A stretch of 64,000 nucleotides of DNA from Ridgeia piscesae. Taxonomy: Eukaryota > Annelida > Polychaeta > Sabellida > Siboglinidae. Position numbers and translations under genes: made by a program. The notes beneath the pieces are model-generated. The model did no database searches and was not told where the DNA came from. It saw nothing but the letters and a program-made list of their open reading frames with translations. This document shows, in pieces, positions 25,331-37,171 of this stretch. Numbering within the stretch: the first letter of the stretch is position 1; the number at the start of each line of letters is the position of its first letter. The stretch lies in the NCBI GenBank assembly GCA_025642075.2, contig JAODUO010000871.1, forward strand, positions 62,001 to 126,000, read 5' to 3'.

Positions 25331-25506
25331 CTGTCCAAAAGACATTTGGCGAACTCTATGTCACTTGTAATGCCGGTCGTACATTTCGTTTGATTCCACA
25401 AGTCGAATGTTTTTCCCAAATACACAATTTTGCTCGGCCGCTGTTTCCGTCTTTCTGCAGCTCTTTGTGCCCTTACCCGTTTCCTTGCCAATTCGGTCAC
25501 ATACAT
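25331..25506 (-). CDS. Possible first coding exon of an unidentified gene
   Basis: An ATG at 25506 opens a minus-strand frame of 58 codons that is strongly basic at first (ARKRVRAQRAAERRKQRP). It then reads SKIVYLGKTFDLWNQTKC and ends with a plausible 5' splice site (GACAG|GTTAGTAATC) at 25331/25330. The layout, a basic head followed by a YLGxxFxxW...FAKCLLDR segment and then a splice donor, recalls the N-terminal exon of some uncharacterised invertebrate nuclear or zinc-finger proteins. That resemblance is from memory and weak. The following exon was not found. It lies next to the 5' end of a LINE copy. No function is proposed. Confidence 0.3.
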
Positions 25507-26002
25507 ACACGGGCGTCCCAATTACAACTCTAGTCAACAGCGAACATTCGCGTCTATCGAGGCACAGCATGGACGGTTCTAAGGTCGATCTCACCATTCC
25601 TTTTCGATCACGCGAGACTGTTAAGCTAGTCTTTTCCGGATGTCACGGTAACACAGATGTGTGGTTCGAGTTTAGGTTATGATAACGAATACTTTTTTCT
25701 GAGTTTTCTGTTTATTTCATAAAAACGAAGGCACACGTATGCATAAACGAGTTAGCATATTACAGGGGATACTTCGTAGGTTTGCTTTTTCGTGAAGTTA
25801 GTCTGAAACGCGAGGAGCAAAAACAATCGAACTGATAATGGATTTTTAAAGTACAGCAATACTATAATATAATAATAATACCAAGGTAAAATGGGTTTTG
25901 ACGTTAACATTTTTCACTGAACATCGTTTACAAGTACTGTTTTTCTACTTATTAACATACTGTATAAATGCAAACTCCAGAACCTCACATCTTCCCTTCT
26001 CG

Positions 26003-26310
26003 TTCAAAAGCTACGTTTTCGCACTACCAGATGGCACCCATCTTTGACCGGTTGGTAGCCATCTTGGATTTCTGGGTCAAAATGATGTCATAACTTCAAA
26101 CTGATGTTAGCATCAGAATCATCGTGGTCGACGTACCCGAACAGGTGTCTTCTCACATGCTTCCAGGTGCTCTAGTTCAAAAGTTACGTTTCTGTTCTAC
26201 CAGATGGCAGGCATCTTGGATGTATGTGTCAAAATTATATCATAACATCAAACTGTCATAACACAATCCTCGTGGATGACTTACCCGAAAAAGTGTCTTC
26301 ATACGTGATT
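26003..26310. repeat. Two-copy tandem duplication, period about 173 bp
   Basis: CAAAAGCTACGTTTTCGCACTACCAGATGG-like sequence starting near 26005 recurs near 26178. Shared blocks are CTACCAGATGGCA, CATCTTGGAT, TGTCAAAAT..T.TCATAAC and TACCCGAA.A.GTGTCTTC. The copies are clearly diverged. Confidence 0.65.
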
Positions 26311-26461
26311 TTTGGCGCGTTATTTCGAATTGTTTTTTTCAAGATGGTGCCAGTAGCCATTTTGGATTTAGTCCTCTGATGGAAAATGCCAGCATTTTTT
26401 AGAGGGACCAGAGGGCTAATTTTTTTAAATGGTCCATAAAAGTCAAATCAATCAGCCTTAG

Positions 26462-26605
26462 TGTAGTGATACTTAATTGGAGAATTTATGGTAGACTCTG
26501 GTGCTGCCCTCTTCCATCAATATGCTGCCTGTGTAGATGAGTTAACTGAATAAACTGTTGTACCAATATCTATCATGTGTATCTATGAGTAGAGAAGTCA
26601 CTTCA
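26462..26605 (+). repeat. 5' LTR of Gypsy-type element 1 (144 bp)
   Basis: It begins TGTAGTGATACTTAATTGGA and ends ...CTTCA just before a primer-binding-like site. The first 74 bp are repeated almost exactly at 30944-31017, directly after a polypurine tract. The TG...CA ends and position relative to the coding remnants fit an unusually short LTR. Confidence 0.8.
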
Positions 26606-26623
26606 TGGTGGCAGCGCAGGTGA
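26606..26623 (+). promoter_or_regulatory. Primer-binding site of Gypsy-type element 1
   Basis: TGGTGGCAGCGCAGG directly follows the LTR end CA. Position and the TGG start are as expected for a tRNA 3'-end complement. The tRNA was not identified. Confidence 0.6.
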
Positions 26624-26864
26624 TCATAAAACACCACAGAAGAAGACAGGTCACGATGTGCAAAAAAACCCGAACCCAACCAAAAGTGACAAAACATGCT
26701 GCGACCCCGAATATCGCTCATCACACAGCGCACGTGGCCGCCACTCGTTTGCGTCGTCTGTGACGTTATCATGCCAAACTGCACTGACACAGCATTGACT
26801 AATCAACCGTCATAGCATTGAAGCAGCAGCAGGAAACGCTGAGGATGGAATCCAGGTAGAAGAA

Positions 26865-29800
26865 ATGGACCCAACAAGCAAAACAAATACAAGCATACAC
26901 CGAGCACAGACCGCAAGAGTAGATGCCGTTGATGCTGACTACGAGACAGATGGTGAAACCTACCAGAAGTCTTTCTTTGCAATCATCATCAGCACACAAT
27001 GTTTTGATGAAATCAATCACGGATTGACAGCACATGAAGAAGCGTTCACTGTGCTCAACGTGCAACCACCCGGACTCAAGGCAGATGGTTACACACTTCG
27101 ACTGAAGATAGTCACAGGAGCTTCCGGCAATACTCTCCCATTGAGAACATTTCAACAAATGTATGGTAGCAAGGCCGACACAAACAATCTTCTCAGATCC
27201 GCAGACGTCAAGTTAACTGCTTACAACGGTTAAGATACACTGCCTTGGAAGAATCGACATTAAGTGTCACCACAAGTCAAGTGGCTGGATGTGACAGGGC
27301 CAAGTGGCTGGATGTGACATTGTCGGACTACCAACATGCGAGAAACTCAAACTGGTCACCATAAACATAGATGGTGTCATGTCAAAGCCAAACGAGAAAA
27401 TCACTATGCACGCAACATCTTCCATGAACTGCCCAAAGCATATCCTGAAAAAGACGGAGAGATCTCAGAAGAACATTCGCATCAATAATGTTCAAAATCT
27501 GAAAGAGAGATACCCAGAAGAGTTTGACAGACATGGCAACTTTGCCGGGGAGGCCAAGTTGACAGTCAATGAAGATGCAGAACCCTTCACAGATGCACCG
27601 CGCAAGTGTCCAATCCATGTCAAAGATGAACTGAAACTCGAGATTGACAAACTGGTCACCCAGGGAGTTTTCAGGAAGGTCGACGAACACACAGATTGAT
27701 GTTCTAGCTTAGCATTCAGTACCAAGAAGGACGACTCGATGCGTATATGTATTGACCCACAGCAGCTGAACAACAGCCTCAAGAGATGCCCACACAAAAT
27801 CCCTACAGTGGAAGAACTTAACCCACAGTTTGCAAAAGCCCGAGTGTTTAGCAAACTCTACGCAAAGGCTGGGTATTGGGCGATACACCTCGAGAAGAAG
27901 TCACAACATTCCGAACACCATTTGGGTGTTATTGCTGGCTCTGCTTAACATTTGGATTGAATGTATCGCAAGATATCTTCCAGAGCACAATGGATCAACA
28001 TCTGGGTGGTCTGACGGGTGTCGTCTCAATAGCTGATAACATAGTGGTTTTCGACGAAAACGAGGAAAATCATGATTGAAACCTTGTCAACCTGATGGAG
28101 TGGGCCGAGAGAAATGGTTTGGTTTTCAACAGCAAGAAATGCCACATCAAGCAAAGTTGTGTCTCTTTCTTCGGCAACACATACACACCAGAAGGTATCA
28201 AACCAGACCCTGACAAGGTCAGCGACATCCGGAACATGGCCAGCCCACAGAGCAAGGAGGACGTTCAGCGATTCCTGGGAATGCTCATGTACCTGAGTCA
28301 GTTCATCCCACAGCTTGCTGACAGAACATACTCCACAGTCTCGTCAAGGAGAACGTCCCATGGACATGGGACACATATCAACAGGCTAGTTTTGATGCAC
28401 TGATGAGAACGATTTCCGAAGATGCATGCCTCAAGTAATATGACAGGAGAGCCACAGTGGAGCTCGAAGTTGACGCTTCCCAGAAAGGGCTGGAAGCTGC
28501 ACTGGTACAAAATGGCAAACCAGTGGCGTTTGGCTCAAAGACACTAACAGAGTGTCAATCAATATACAGCAACATCGAACGAGAGATGCTTGCAGTGGTG
28601 TATGGGATACAGAGATATCACACCTACCACAAGCCACTGGTGACCATATGTGCGAAGCCAATACATACATGCCACACCTCCGCATCTGCAACGGATGCTC
28701 ATTCAGATCCAAGGCTACAACTTTGAGATCAAGTACCGACCTGGAGAGACGATGGTACTTGCTGACATTTGAGCCGATTGCCAAACCCAAAGAACGACAT
28801 AGAGATAGAGCTCAACGTTCGCGTGGATGGCATTGACCTTGTACCTGGTAGTAGGCGACCCACAGTGCAAGACAATAGCACTGATCAACTTTCCTCCACA
28901 CAAACAGCAACTCCTCCGCAATGAAACAAGGAACTACAAAATCTTGTTCACACTGGATGGCCAGACGCCATCAAGGAATTGCCCACTGACTTCAGGCTAT
29001 ATTGGTCGTTCCAAGACGAGCTGGCCATGGAGTCAGGTGTGCTGTTTAAAGGACGACAGGTATTAATCCCTAGATCAATGCAGAAGATCTTGGAGCAACT
29101 CCACCAAGGTCATCAAGGTGTTGAGAAGACACACAGACTCGCCCTCGAAAGCATGTACTGGGTCAACATTAACAAAGATGTGGAATGAACCTGCAACTCG
29201 TGCAAGACCTGCCAGAAGCACCAGGAGACACACAGGAAGGAGCCTCTGATACCGCATGAACTACCATCACGACCATGGCAGTTTATTGCGTCGAACCGAT
29301 CATCAAGAAGACCATCCGAAACCGAGAAGATATGCAGCTAACACTGCTAAATTTGCGTGTCACTCCAATCGACACAGGGTTGCCATCACCCGGAGAGATG
29401 ATCTTCGGTAGACCTATCGCCACACTTCTACCACAGCGAAGCATGCCTGCACCCATCGAACAGAGTGAACGAATGGCCCGACAGCAAGCCAACATGAAAG
29501 ATCATAATGACCAATCAAGCCAACATGTTGACTTACCACCCTTGTACACAGGGCAGAGGGTGAGGATCCCGGACAAGACCACCAAAACCTGGTGCCCAGG
29601 GACTGTTGTTGAGAAATGCCAGGAGCTACATTGTGGAAACACCGAACGGAACACGTGTCAGGCGCAACCGCAGTCACCTTCGACCATGCTAAGAAGATCG
29701 GTGAGTTTTGCAGATAAATGTAGCAATGACCAAATACCTGAGCCAATGGCCAGTGATGGGCGACACACAACGAAGGAGAATATCTGTGAAAGTCCAACAA

Positions 29801-29868
29801 CACGTTCTTGCACAGAGGAGTTGACTGTAGACAGTGGTGTGCAAACCAGATGTGGAAGAGTCGTCTGA
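26865..29868 (+). pseudogene. Gypsy-type (Ty3-like) pol remnant, multiply broken
   Basis: Gag is essentially absent: only about 260 bp separate the primer-binding site from the first frame. At 26865-27233 lies a protease-like segment in which the expected DTG/DSG appears as VTGASGNTLP, so the catalytic Asp is lost. The RT starts at 27304-27699 (LEIDKLVTQGVFRKVDEHTD) and continues in other frames with RICIDPQQLNNS near 27740. The active-site block SIADNIVVF near 28040 has the second Asp replaced by Asn. GNTYTPEGIKPDPDKV and an RNase H block VELEVDASQKGLEAAL at 28457 follow. The integrase zinc-binding region is at about 29090-29220 (HQGHQGVEKTHR, then CNSCKTCQKH), and a C-terminal tail 29275-29868 includes PATLLPQRS-like sequence. 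The integrase catalytic core is deleted. At least six frame breaks are visible. Confidence 0.85.
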
Positions 29869-30932
29869 CGTCCAACACGATTTGACATTTGAACTAGTTA
29901 TGTTTGTAAGGGGCACAATAATCCCCAAAGCGAGAGGACAGTCTACGCCAATGACCGCTTTTATATGTGTTAGTGTTTAGCAACATAGACATTTAGTGTG
30001 TAACAACAAAGACATATAGTGTTTAGCAACAGAGACATTTCGCGTCTAGTAACACAGACATAATATGTTCTCACGTATAATCATTGCAGTCTGGTCATAG
30101 CATAATTGCATACTGACATTTAGTATTCAGTAAAAGAGACATGAATTCTCACGTATAATTAATGCAGTCTCATCGTAGTATAATTACATACCGACAGGAA
30201 AAATAATGCTACACTTCTGTTCATATTCTTTTGCTCTTTTATAGGGCGTGTAAGTCTCGCATACGAAAACGAGGCAGTTGGAGGCAGGAAGTCCATATTC
30301 TCCATGTTAACATATAGGACTTTGTTTTGTTTTTGGTTGTAATAATCGAACTGTTCCCAAATAGCGTATTTCAGTTATATTGTCCGAAGAAGTATTACAA
30401 GCAGAAGCAATGGAACACTTTGCCAGTGAAAATGATCACGGAAATCATGAATTTTAATCGATTATTATGGTAGTTGCCATGGCATCGCCGGCTAGTACTT
30501 GTGTTTGGCGATCTGGACTAATAATGAAGAGTGCCATTTTTCGCGCAGTATGACCTGTTTGGGGCAGATGATTATGTGCATTTAGACAACTTGTCAGATA
30601 TAAGTGCTTATCGAAACCACAATGTACAGCAATGTAAAATGCAAATCCCGTAACAGACACATACGGTCTAAAATTGTGTCTATTATCTGCACTACGTAGA
30701 TCGCTATATGTCTATGATAGTGTGGTAAACTCAATATTAAATCAGACATTTAAGATCAGAAAGGTATAACACAAGATAGTTATGACCTGATTTTCCTAGT
30801 ATTCATCAGTTGGAAGCTACAACTAACAACTGTCATCCATCGTTAGACTATTATTCTTGTGTCCAGTCCCCAATCAGCTCCAGCCGCGCGGAGTCTCGCC
30901 ATGTATCGTGACCCACTTACAGGCCCTATTAT
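29869..30932. other. 3' non-coding part of Gypsy-type element 1 with short tandem repeats
   Basis: Positions 29968-30063 contain three to four imperfect ~28-bp repeats (TTTAGCAACATAGACATTTAGTG type). The rest shows no gene. The final ~100 bp (30836-30942) reappear at 31795-31925. Confidence 0.6.
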
Positions 30933-30943
30933 AACAGGAGGGA
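30933..30943 (+). promoter_or_regulatory. Polypurine tract of Gypsy-type element 1
   Basis: AACAGGAGGGA immediately precedes the LTR start TGTAGTGA, as expected for the second-strand primer. Confidence 0.75.
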
Positions 30944-31017
30944 TGTAGTGATATTTAATTGGAGAATTTATGGTAGACTCTGGTGCTGCCCTCTTCAGTC
31001 AATATGCTGCCTGTGTA
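30944..31017 (+). repeat. Truncated 3' LTR of Gypsy-type element 1
   Basis: These 74 bp match the first 74 bp of the 5' LTR at 26462 with only a few differences. After CTGTGTA the two diverge completely, so the outer half of the LTR has been lost or replaced. Confidence 0.8.
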
Positions 31018-31794
31018 CCTGGTCGTCTGGCTGTGACTGTCAATTCCAACGAATCCACTCGTCCACTGTTTCAGTTCTACTGGTTTCAAAGGGTAACGAA
31101 ACAGACAGCTCACTGATACTGTCTTTCCCTGTCACAAAAGGGTGCGTATTTGTATTTGGTCTGTATTTGAAAACTATTTGCAAATACAATCAAATACACA
31201 TAAAATTACCATTTTACCAACAAAAGGTGAAGCAGTGCCTGACATAAACTGGCTCAGGAGTCTAGACACCTGTGATTTAGAAAGAAAAAAAGGCCTACAG
31301 CCAAGCTGGTTAAATATTAGCATCAATGAATGAATGGGAAGCCAGTGAAGCTTATCTATACGTGTATTAGCCATAATTTGTGTGGCATAGAGGCAGGTAT
31401 TGACAAGGAAGGTGCTTCAAAGAATCGTGTAAACATCCTGGGCTAAGACAAAGGCCAGGTTTCCTCCAGTCCATGGAAAGCACTATACCCTAGTAGGTAC
31501 AGTACTACAGATAAGGACAGTCTAGTAAGCCTGCCTACCAGTTAGTCTACAGCAGTCAATCAAGCCAAAGACAACATTCCACCAACTGTGATACACTTGA
31601 ACTATAATGGAAACATGATCCGTGTATTTGAATCAAATTTCAAAAATGACAATGTATTTCGATAGTATTTGAATAAAAAACGGTAGTGTATTTGTATTGA
31701 AATTTAGAAAAGCAATATATTTGTATTTCATTTGGCTCAGGCCTGAGTTGTATTTGTATTTGATCCCAAAATCTGTATTTGGACCTAACTCTGA
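31018..31794. other. Non-coding stretch with GTATTTGTATTT-rich sequence
   Basis: Positions 31625-31780 are rich in GTATTTG/TATTTGAAT motifs with no clear period. No gene was recognised. Confidence 0.45.
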
Positions 31795-31925
31795 ATCCGT
31801 CGTTAGTATATTATTCTTGTGACCCTTGTATCCACTCCCCAAGCAGTTCCAGTCGCGCGGAGTATCGCAATGTAACTCACATACAGGCCCTATTGCATGC
31901 CTCTACACCTCAGGATAACAGGAAG
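31795..31925 (+). repeat. Second copy of the 3' non-coding end of Gypsy-type element 1
   Basis: CGTTAGTATATTATTCTTGTG, cut to its core TTATTCTTGTG, is followed by CCCC.A.CAG.TCCAG.CGCGCGGAGT.TCGC, ACAGGCCCTATT and ATAACAGGA. These correspond block for block to 30836-30942. No LTR follows this copy. Confidence 0.7.
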
Positions 31926-33030
31926 AACCATGGCATTTGGTATATATACAATCTCGCGAATGTGGTCACCTCATGCCTATTGCATGCCATGCAATAGGCA
32001 TGGACAGCATCGCCATCGGGAGATGTAATTATCATTTAATAACAGGGTGAAAACATATCATTATTAAAATACGTGGTTCTGATTGATAAAATCAACACGT
32101 TGTAGAATTCTTGGCACTTACTTGATTTTATTAATTCAATCATTTAATATCATCTCGCGCATATAAAAATTTTATTAAGTAGAAAAGACAACGCAGTCGG
32201 TATAAACAAACTGTTTATCGCTCATTCTATGTGCACGGCGCAGTAACACATGCACCGCTGTGCTTGCGACTGGAAAAAATCGGAGTGTTATTTCAATATT
32301 TGGGTCTCAAAATGCAATATTTATGATACATAAATATACATGGGAATGCTGATTGATCATGCTTAGAATAATTAGAGTTTGTGTGTGGTATCCAATATAG
32401 GCAAATATACAGTTATAAAGGCAAAATTGAGGTGGGCCCGAATTCGATGAGCATTACAATACCTGTATCGACCGTCGGCTTGACATGTTTGTACCGTGGA
32501 TTTTCAGGAATCTTCTTTGCCAAAGGCTGTCAAAGAGAATTGGAATGTTCACAAATTGCAGTTATCTAAAAATGTATGGACATCATAACAATACACAAAA
32601 TATATAAACTGAAAATGCATTAAATCAACATACATCAATTCTTTTCACACGCGACGTTCTACCGTACGCAGACATTCTCGTTGTCAATGAAAATATTTAA
32701 CACGCTTCGAAACCGGCGCATGCGTCGTCAATGGCCTGCGAGCCTGGGGCTAATAGTTCCTATTAGCCCCAGGCTCCGTTAGGTGGCAGCACATTTACAT
32801 TTATCTTGGTATTTGGATCCGTGGTTAAAGCTGCTACCTCCACTCGTTTGCCAATCGCCAAACCGGTTCTTTTATGACAAGATATGTAATGTGTTAATAG
32901 TTTAACTAGTTAATTTTTTAAATGCGTACTTGTCATTGTTTAATCGTAAAAAAGAATCGCCGTTACACCGGGTATAACTGGCGAAATAATCAGCAGCTGC
33001 CGACTGTTACGTCCAGTCTCGGAATAAAGT
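31926..33030. other. Non-coding stretch with a perfect hairpin
   Basis: A perfect 16-bp stem lies at 32740-32755 / 32761-32776 (GAGCCTGGGGCTAATA and its complement) around a 5-nt loop GTTCC. TTGCATGCC/GGCATG pairs occur at 31978-32000. No gene was recognised. Confidence 0.6.
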
Positions 33031-35184
33031 CAATACCGGTGTCAGATAGAATATTGACCAGCGTAGAAAAATGACCCGGAGGTCAAAATACTATAATAGA
33101 AATTGACCCCCCCCCATGGAAAATTGACCCACCCCTTGTTTCTTCAGGGATTTATTTTCTATGTATTTGAGTATTAATCACATTGAAGGTAATGTTTTGT
33201 TTATATTTATGCAACATTGCACTTTGATACATTAATAATATTATTGTTATGCCATAACAAAAAATCAGTGAAAGATCTCTTTTTCAAACTGACACTGCTC
33301 AGTGGGCATATTTTGTTGACACTTGCACCAACACCAGTATTTTATTTTGTGTCTAATTTCATAGAAAACATTCTGCTTGGTCAACATTCTATTAAATGTC
33401 TTAGGCAAATGAAATGAGGTGGGGTGGTCATATTTCTATGGTATAGTGTGTTGACCTGTGGCCCATAATCGTAAATGTTATAAAAATGTTTGTCAGTTTA
33501 TATGGTTATGTGATGGTGTATGATTCATACAAGCATCATAGTAACTATGCATTTGATAATTACCAAAATATGTTTTACAGTGGGGGGTCATATTTCTATG
33601 GTATAGTATATTGACCCGGGGCTCATAATAGTAAATGTTATGAAAATGTTTGCCAATTTATATGGTTATGTGATGGTGCATGATTCACACAAGCATCATA
33701 TATAGTAAATATCCATTTGATAATTACTGAATAAATGTTTTACAGTGGGGGGTCATATTTCTATGGCATAGTATATTGACCCGGGGCTCGATCATAATAG
33801 TAAATGTTATAACAAAAATTGCCAATTTATATGGTTATGTGATTGTGTATGATTCATACAAGCATCACAGTAAATATTCATTTGATAATTACCAAATAAA
33901 TGTTTTACAGCAGGGGGGGTCACATTTCTATGGTATAGTACATTGACTCGTGGCTTGTTATACATAGAAAACTGTAAAGCTTTGTCAATTTGGATGGTTA
34001 TGGGCTTGTAGTTTTATTATAAAACTACAAACATGTAACTATCTAAATTGGCAAAGGCACAGTTTTCTATGTATAACAAGCCACGGGTCAATATACTAAC
34101 CCATAGAAATATGACCCCCCACCCCTATAACCATTCAAAACAAACTTAGCTATTACCAAATAGATATTTCACTGTGATGTTTGTATGATAAAACTACAAG
34201 CCCATAACTATCCAAATTGGCAGTTTTACAGTTTTCTATGTATAACAAGTCATGGGTCAATATACTATACCATAGAAATATGACTCCCCCACCCCTACAG
34301 CCACCCAAAACAACGTTTTTGCTTTTATCAAGTATACATTTCTCTGTGATGTTTGTATAATAAAACTACAAGCCCGTAACTATCCAAACTGGCAAAGTTT
34401 TACAGTTTTCTATGTACAATGAGCCACGGGTCAATATACTATACCATAGAAATATGACCCCCCCACCCCTATAGCCATTCAAAACAAACTTTAAAAAGCT
34501 ATTACCAAATATATATTTCTCTGTGATGTTTGTATGATAAAACTACAAGCCCATAACTATCCAAATTGGCAGTTTTACAGTTTTCTATGTATAACAAGCC
34601 ACGGGTCAATATACTGTACCATAGAAATATGACCTCCCGGCCGTCGGGGTAGACATTTCTCTGTGATGTTTGTATAATAAAACTACAAGTCCATAACTAT
34701 CCAAATTATAAAAGTTTTACAGTTTTCTATGTACAATGACCCACGGGTCAATATACTATACCATAGAAATATGACCTCCCACTCCTAGAGCCACCCAAAA
34801 CTAACTTTTTGATATTTATAAAAGGCTTTGAAATCCTTGAATTTTACAAAGTATAAAACAATTGGATATTAAAAAATATATCAATGATATTTGCTAATAG
34901 GTTCAACAAAGAAATAAAAAAACTTTCTCATTTTTATTTGGTGACCTAAATTTAAGATTATATATTATCTTTTGAAGTGCTGTAATTTAACATTATGATC
35001 AAAACCATTATTTCAAATACATATCCATAAAATATGGGGGTGGGTCATTTTTCTATAGGGCGGGTCATTTTTCTATAACTGAAAATCTATGGAAAAGTGA
35101 CCCGGGGGTCATTATTCTATATAGAATAGTGACCCGCGGGTCACTTTACCCCCGGGCCAATATTCTATATGACACCGGTATTGG
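33031..35184. mobile_element. Foldback-type element with inverted arrays of ~165-175-bp repeats
   Basis: The left end CAATACCGGTGTCAGATAGA and the right end, read on the other strand, CCAATACCGGTGTCATATAG form terminal inverted repeats. Inside, three and a half units run forward (33418-34015). Each starts GTGGGGGGTCATATTTCTAT and carries a TATTGACCCGG block and ATATGGTTATGTGATGGTG. About five units of the same kind then run in the reverse orientation (34016-34800), with CATAGAAATATGACC recurring at 34102, 34271, 34445, 34620 and 34762. The two arms meet in a ~75-bp imperfect hairpin centred near 34017. GGGTCA/TGACCC motifs occur at every unit boundary and densely in the right end (35035-35160). 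No transposase was found. Confidence 0.8.
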
Positions 35185-35240
35185 GCGTCCGCCATCTATG
35201 CCCGTTTCGGAATTCCGAGATTGGACGTCCAAACTCGGAA
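35185..35240. repeat. Outer terminal sequence shared with 51460-51533
   Basis: CCCGTTTCGGAATTCCGAGA and TTGGACGTCCAAACTCGGAAT lie just outside the foldback termini. They recur in inverted orientation at 51460-51533, and in shortened form left of the element (ACGTCCAGTCTCGGAAT at 33009-33025). The real terminal repeat of the family may therefore extend to here. Confidence 0.6.
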
Positions 35241-35757
35241 TATGCAATTAGATACTTATCACGTGATCAAGAAATTGGAAGTACTACTATATATCGAACT
35301 TTTATAAGTAAATAATGCATTTTGCTATATGTAGGATTTAACAAAGAACCCGTTAGTTGGCGTCACTTTATTCGAAAGAAATGTAAATTTGGGGTAATAC
35401 CACATTTGATAAAGCAAATGAATTACGACATATAAATATTAATTACATTTAGCACTGCGTACTGTACATGTCCTTAGATATATATCTTAGCTCCAAAATA
35501 ATATCTTCCTAATTATAATATACCGAAGCCCAAAAAATGAGTATGTGTAATTATGTGTAATTTCACGAAAACATCATGCCAGTTTATTTGAATGGCATGG
35601 ATATTTGTGGTAATACCATAAAATATATACCCATGAATTTACGAATTTGAATAGAATTTATAATGTTATCCTCGTTAGCCTAGCAATATGCATAAACAGG
35701 GGCCTAACGTAAAATGTTTATCCATTGGCAACCTTGAAATGTTACTCATCCCATGAC
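35241..35757. other. Non-coding spacer
   Basis: AT-rich; nothing recognised. Confidence 0.4.
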
Positions 35758-35821
35758 AAATTACTAGTCCCCATTTTTTGGGACAAATAATTTGTCCAAC
35801 AAAAATGGGGACTAGTAATTT
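35758..35821. repeat. Inverted repeat, ~31-bp arms
   Basis: AAATTACTAGTCCCCATTTT ... GGGACAAAT at 35758-35788 pairs with ATTTGTCC..CAAAAATGGGGACTAGTAATTT at 35790-35821, with one or two mismatches and almost no loop. Confidence 0.85.
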
Positions 35822-35822
35822 G

Positions 35823-35886
35823 TATACACATTTGACATTCACCCTCAGCGTTTATTCACGCTGAGGGTGAATGTCAAATGTGTATA
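35823..35886. repeat. Perfect 28-bp hairpin
   Basis: The arm 35823-35850 (TATACACATTTGACATTCAC + CCTCAGCG) is perfectly complementary to 35859-35886 around the 8-nt loop TTTATTCA. It directly abuts a (GT)n run. Confidence 0.95.
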
Positions 35887-35887
35887 G

Positions 35888-35943
<56 letters not shown>

Positions 35944-35962
35944 GTGCGTGTGTGTGTGTGTT
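35887..35962. repeat. (GT)n microsatellite
   Basis: GT dinucleotide run interrupted near 35940 (TTTGCGTGCG). Confidence 0.95.
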
Positions 35963-37111
35963 TAACTGTATTATTTATTGAGCATACCTGTGAACATGAA
36001 TGCGCATGTTAAATGTGGATGTAGTTTATGACATACGTGGATAAATTAATATTTTTAAGTTATGTTAGTACAGAATAATTACTTCTGTTTTTTCATTATG
36101 ATCTTTACTACCGCATGTTCATGTATTAATTAGTAGTTAAATAATTGTGTGAATATATTCTGCAGCACTGCATACTTACTATACAATGTTGTTGTTGTTG
36201 TAGGTTCGTCTAAATGTCTGACGTATATACTGAAATTATATGTACTTGTAATTTTGATGTAATAAATGTAAACTCTTTATAATTCATTTAAACCTTTACA
36301 TCCTTTTAAATACAGCATATGAATACACTTAGCGAAGGGATACTAGAGGTAGTTCTGCACTATGTAACAGGACATTAAACAAACTATTTTAGATACCTAC
36401 CTCAGGTATATGTGTTATGTCAGTACTGGTTCTCAAACTAGGATAACGACTCTTTAATTGGGGGGTCACTTGGTCATGTCAACAGATCTCGAGTCAATGT
36501 ACAAGTAGTTACCATTTGCCTTTTTTGACATATTTTATCCTATTCTAATTTTCTAGACATGCAATTAATGGTGGGGGCATCACTAATTGTCTGATATCAT
36601 TGTGAATATAAAGGAAAACAAAATATCACACAGCCGATTCTTTTTAAAACGATGATCAATCATTTACCTGAATTGCTATCCAAAGATAAACACCTAAAGA
36701 TTGCATTTTGTAAGAATGTGCAGATCGAACATAGCCCATTTAATGAAATAAAGAAGTTATACCAACTTATTTGTGTTTACTTGCTATGAAAATGCCACAT
36801 GTAGTGGGGTACACCTTCTCCCAGTACGCATTTAAAGTACCGAGTCCTTTTTGAATAAGTAGTATGTGGTGTCACCTTTGATAAATTACACGAAAGTGTT
36901 GTGTTGCATGCAAGACAACTGAAATACCTTGGTATTTGAACAAAATACATAATTCTTTTAAATTTTATTTAATGCATAGTAGAAGTACTAACAGCATCAG
37001 TAATTAAATTCAATGCTTCATTTCAGACACGATTGTACATACATATATCGGTCTATGTAGTAGTTATGCTAACAGTCAATCAAGGCATATTATACAACTA
37101 GAAGTATTTTC

Positions 37112-37116
<5 letters not shown>
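35963..37116. other. Non-coding stretch
   Basis: AT-rich; no gene, repeat array or RNA gene recognised. Confidence 0.45.

Positions 37117-37170
<54 letters not shown>
37117..37170. repeat. (AT)n microsatellite
   Basis: Pure AT dinucleotide run of about 54 bp. Confidence 0.95.
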
Positions 37171-37171
<1 letters not shown>

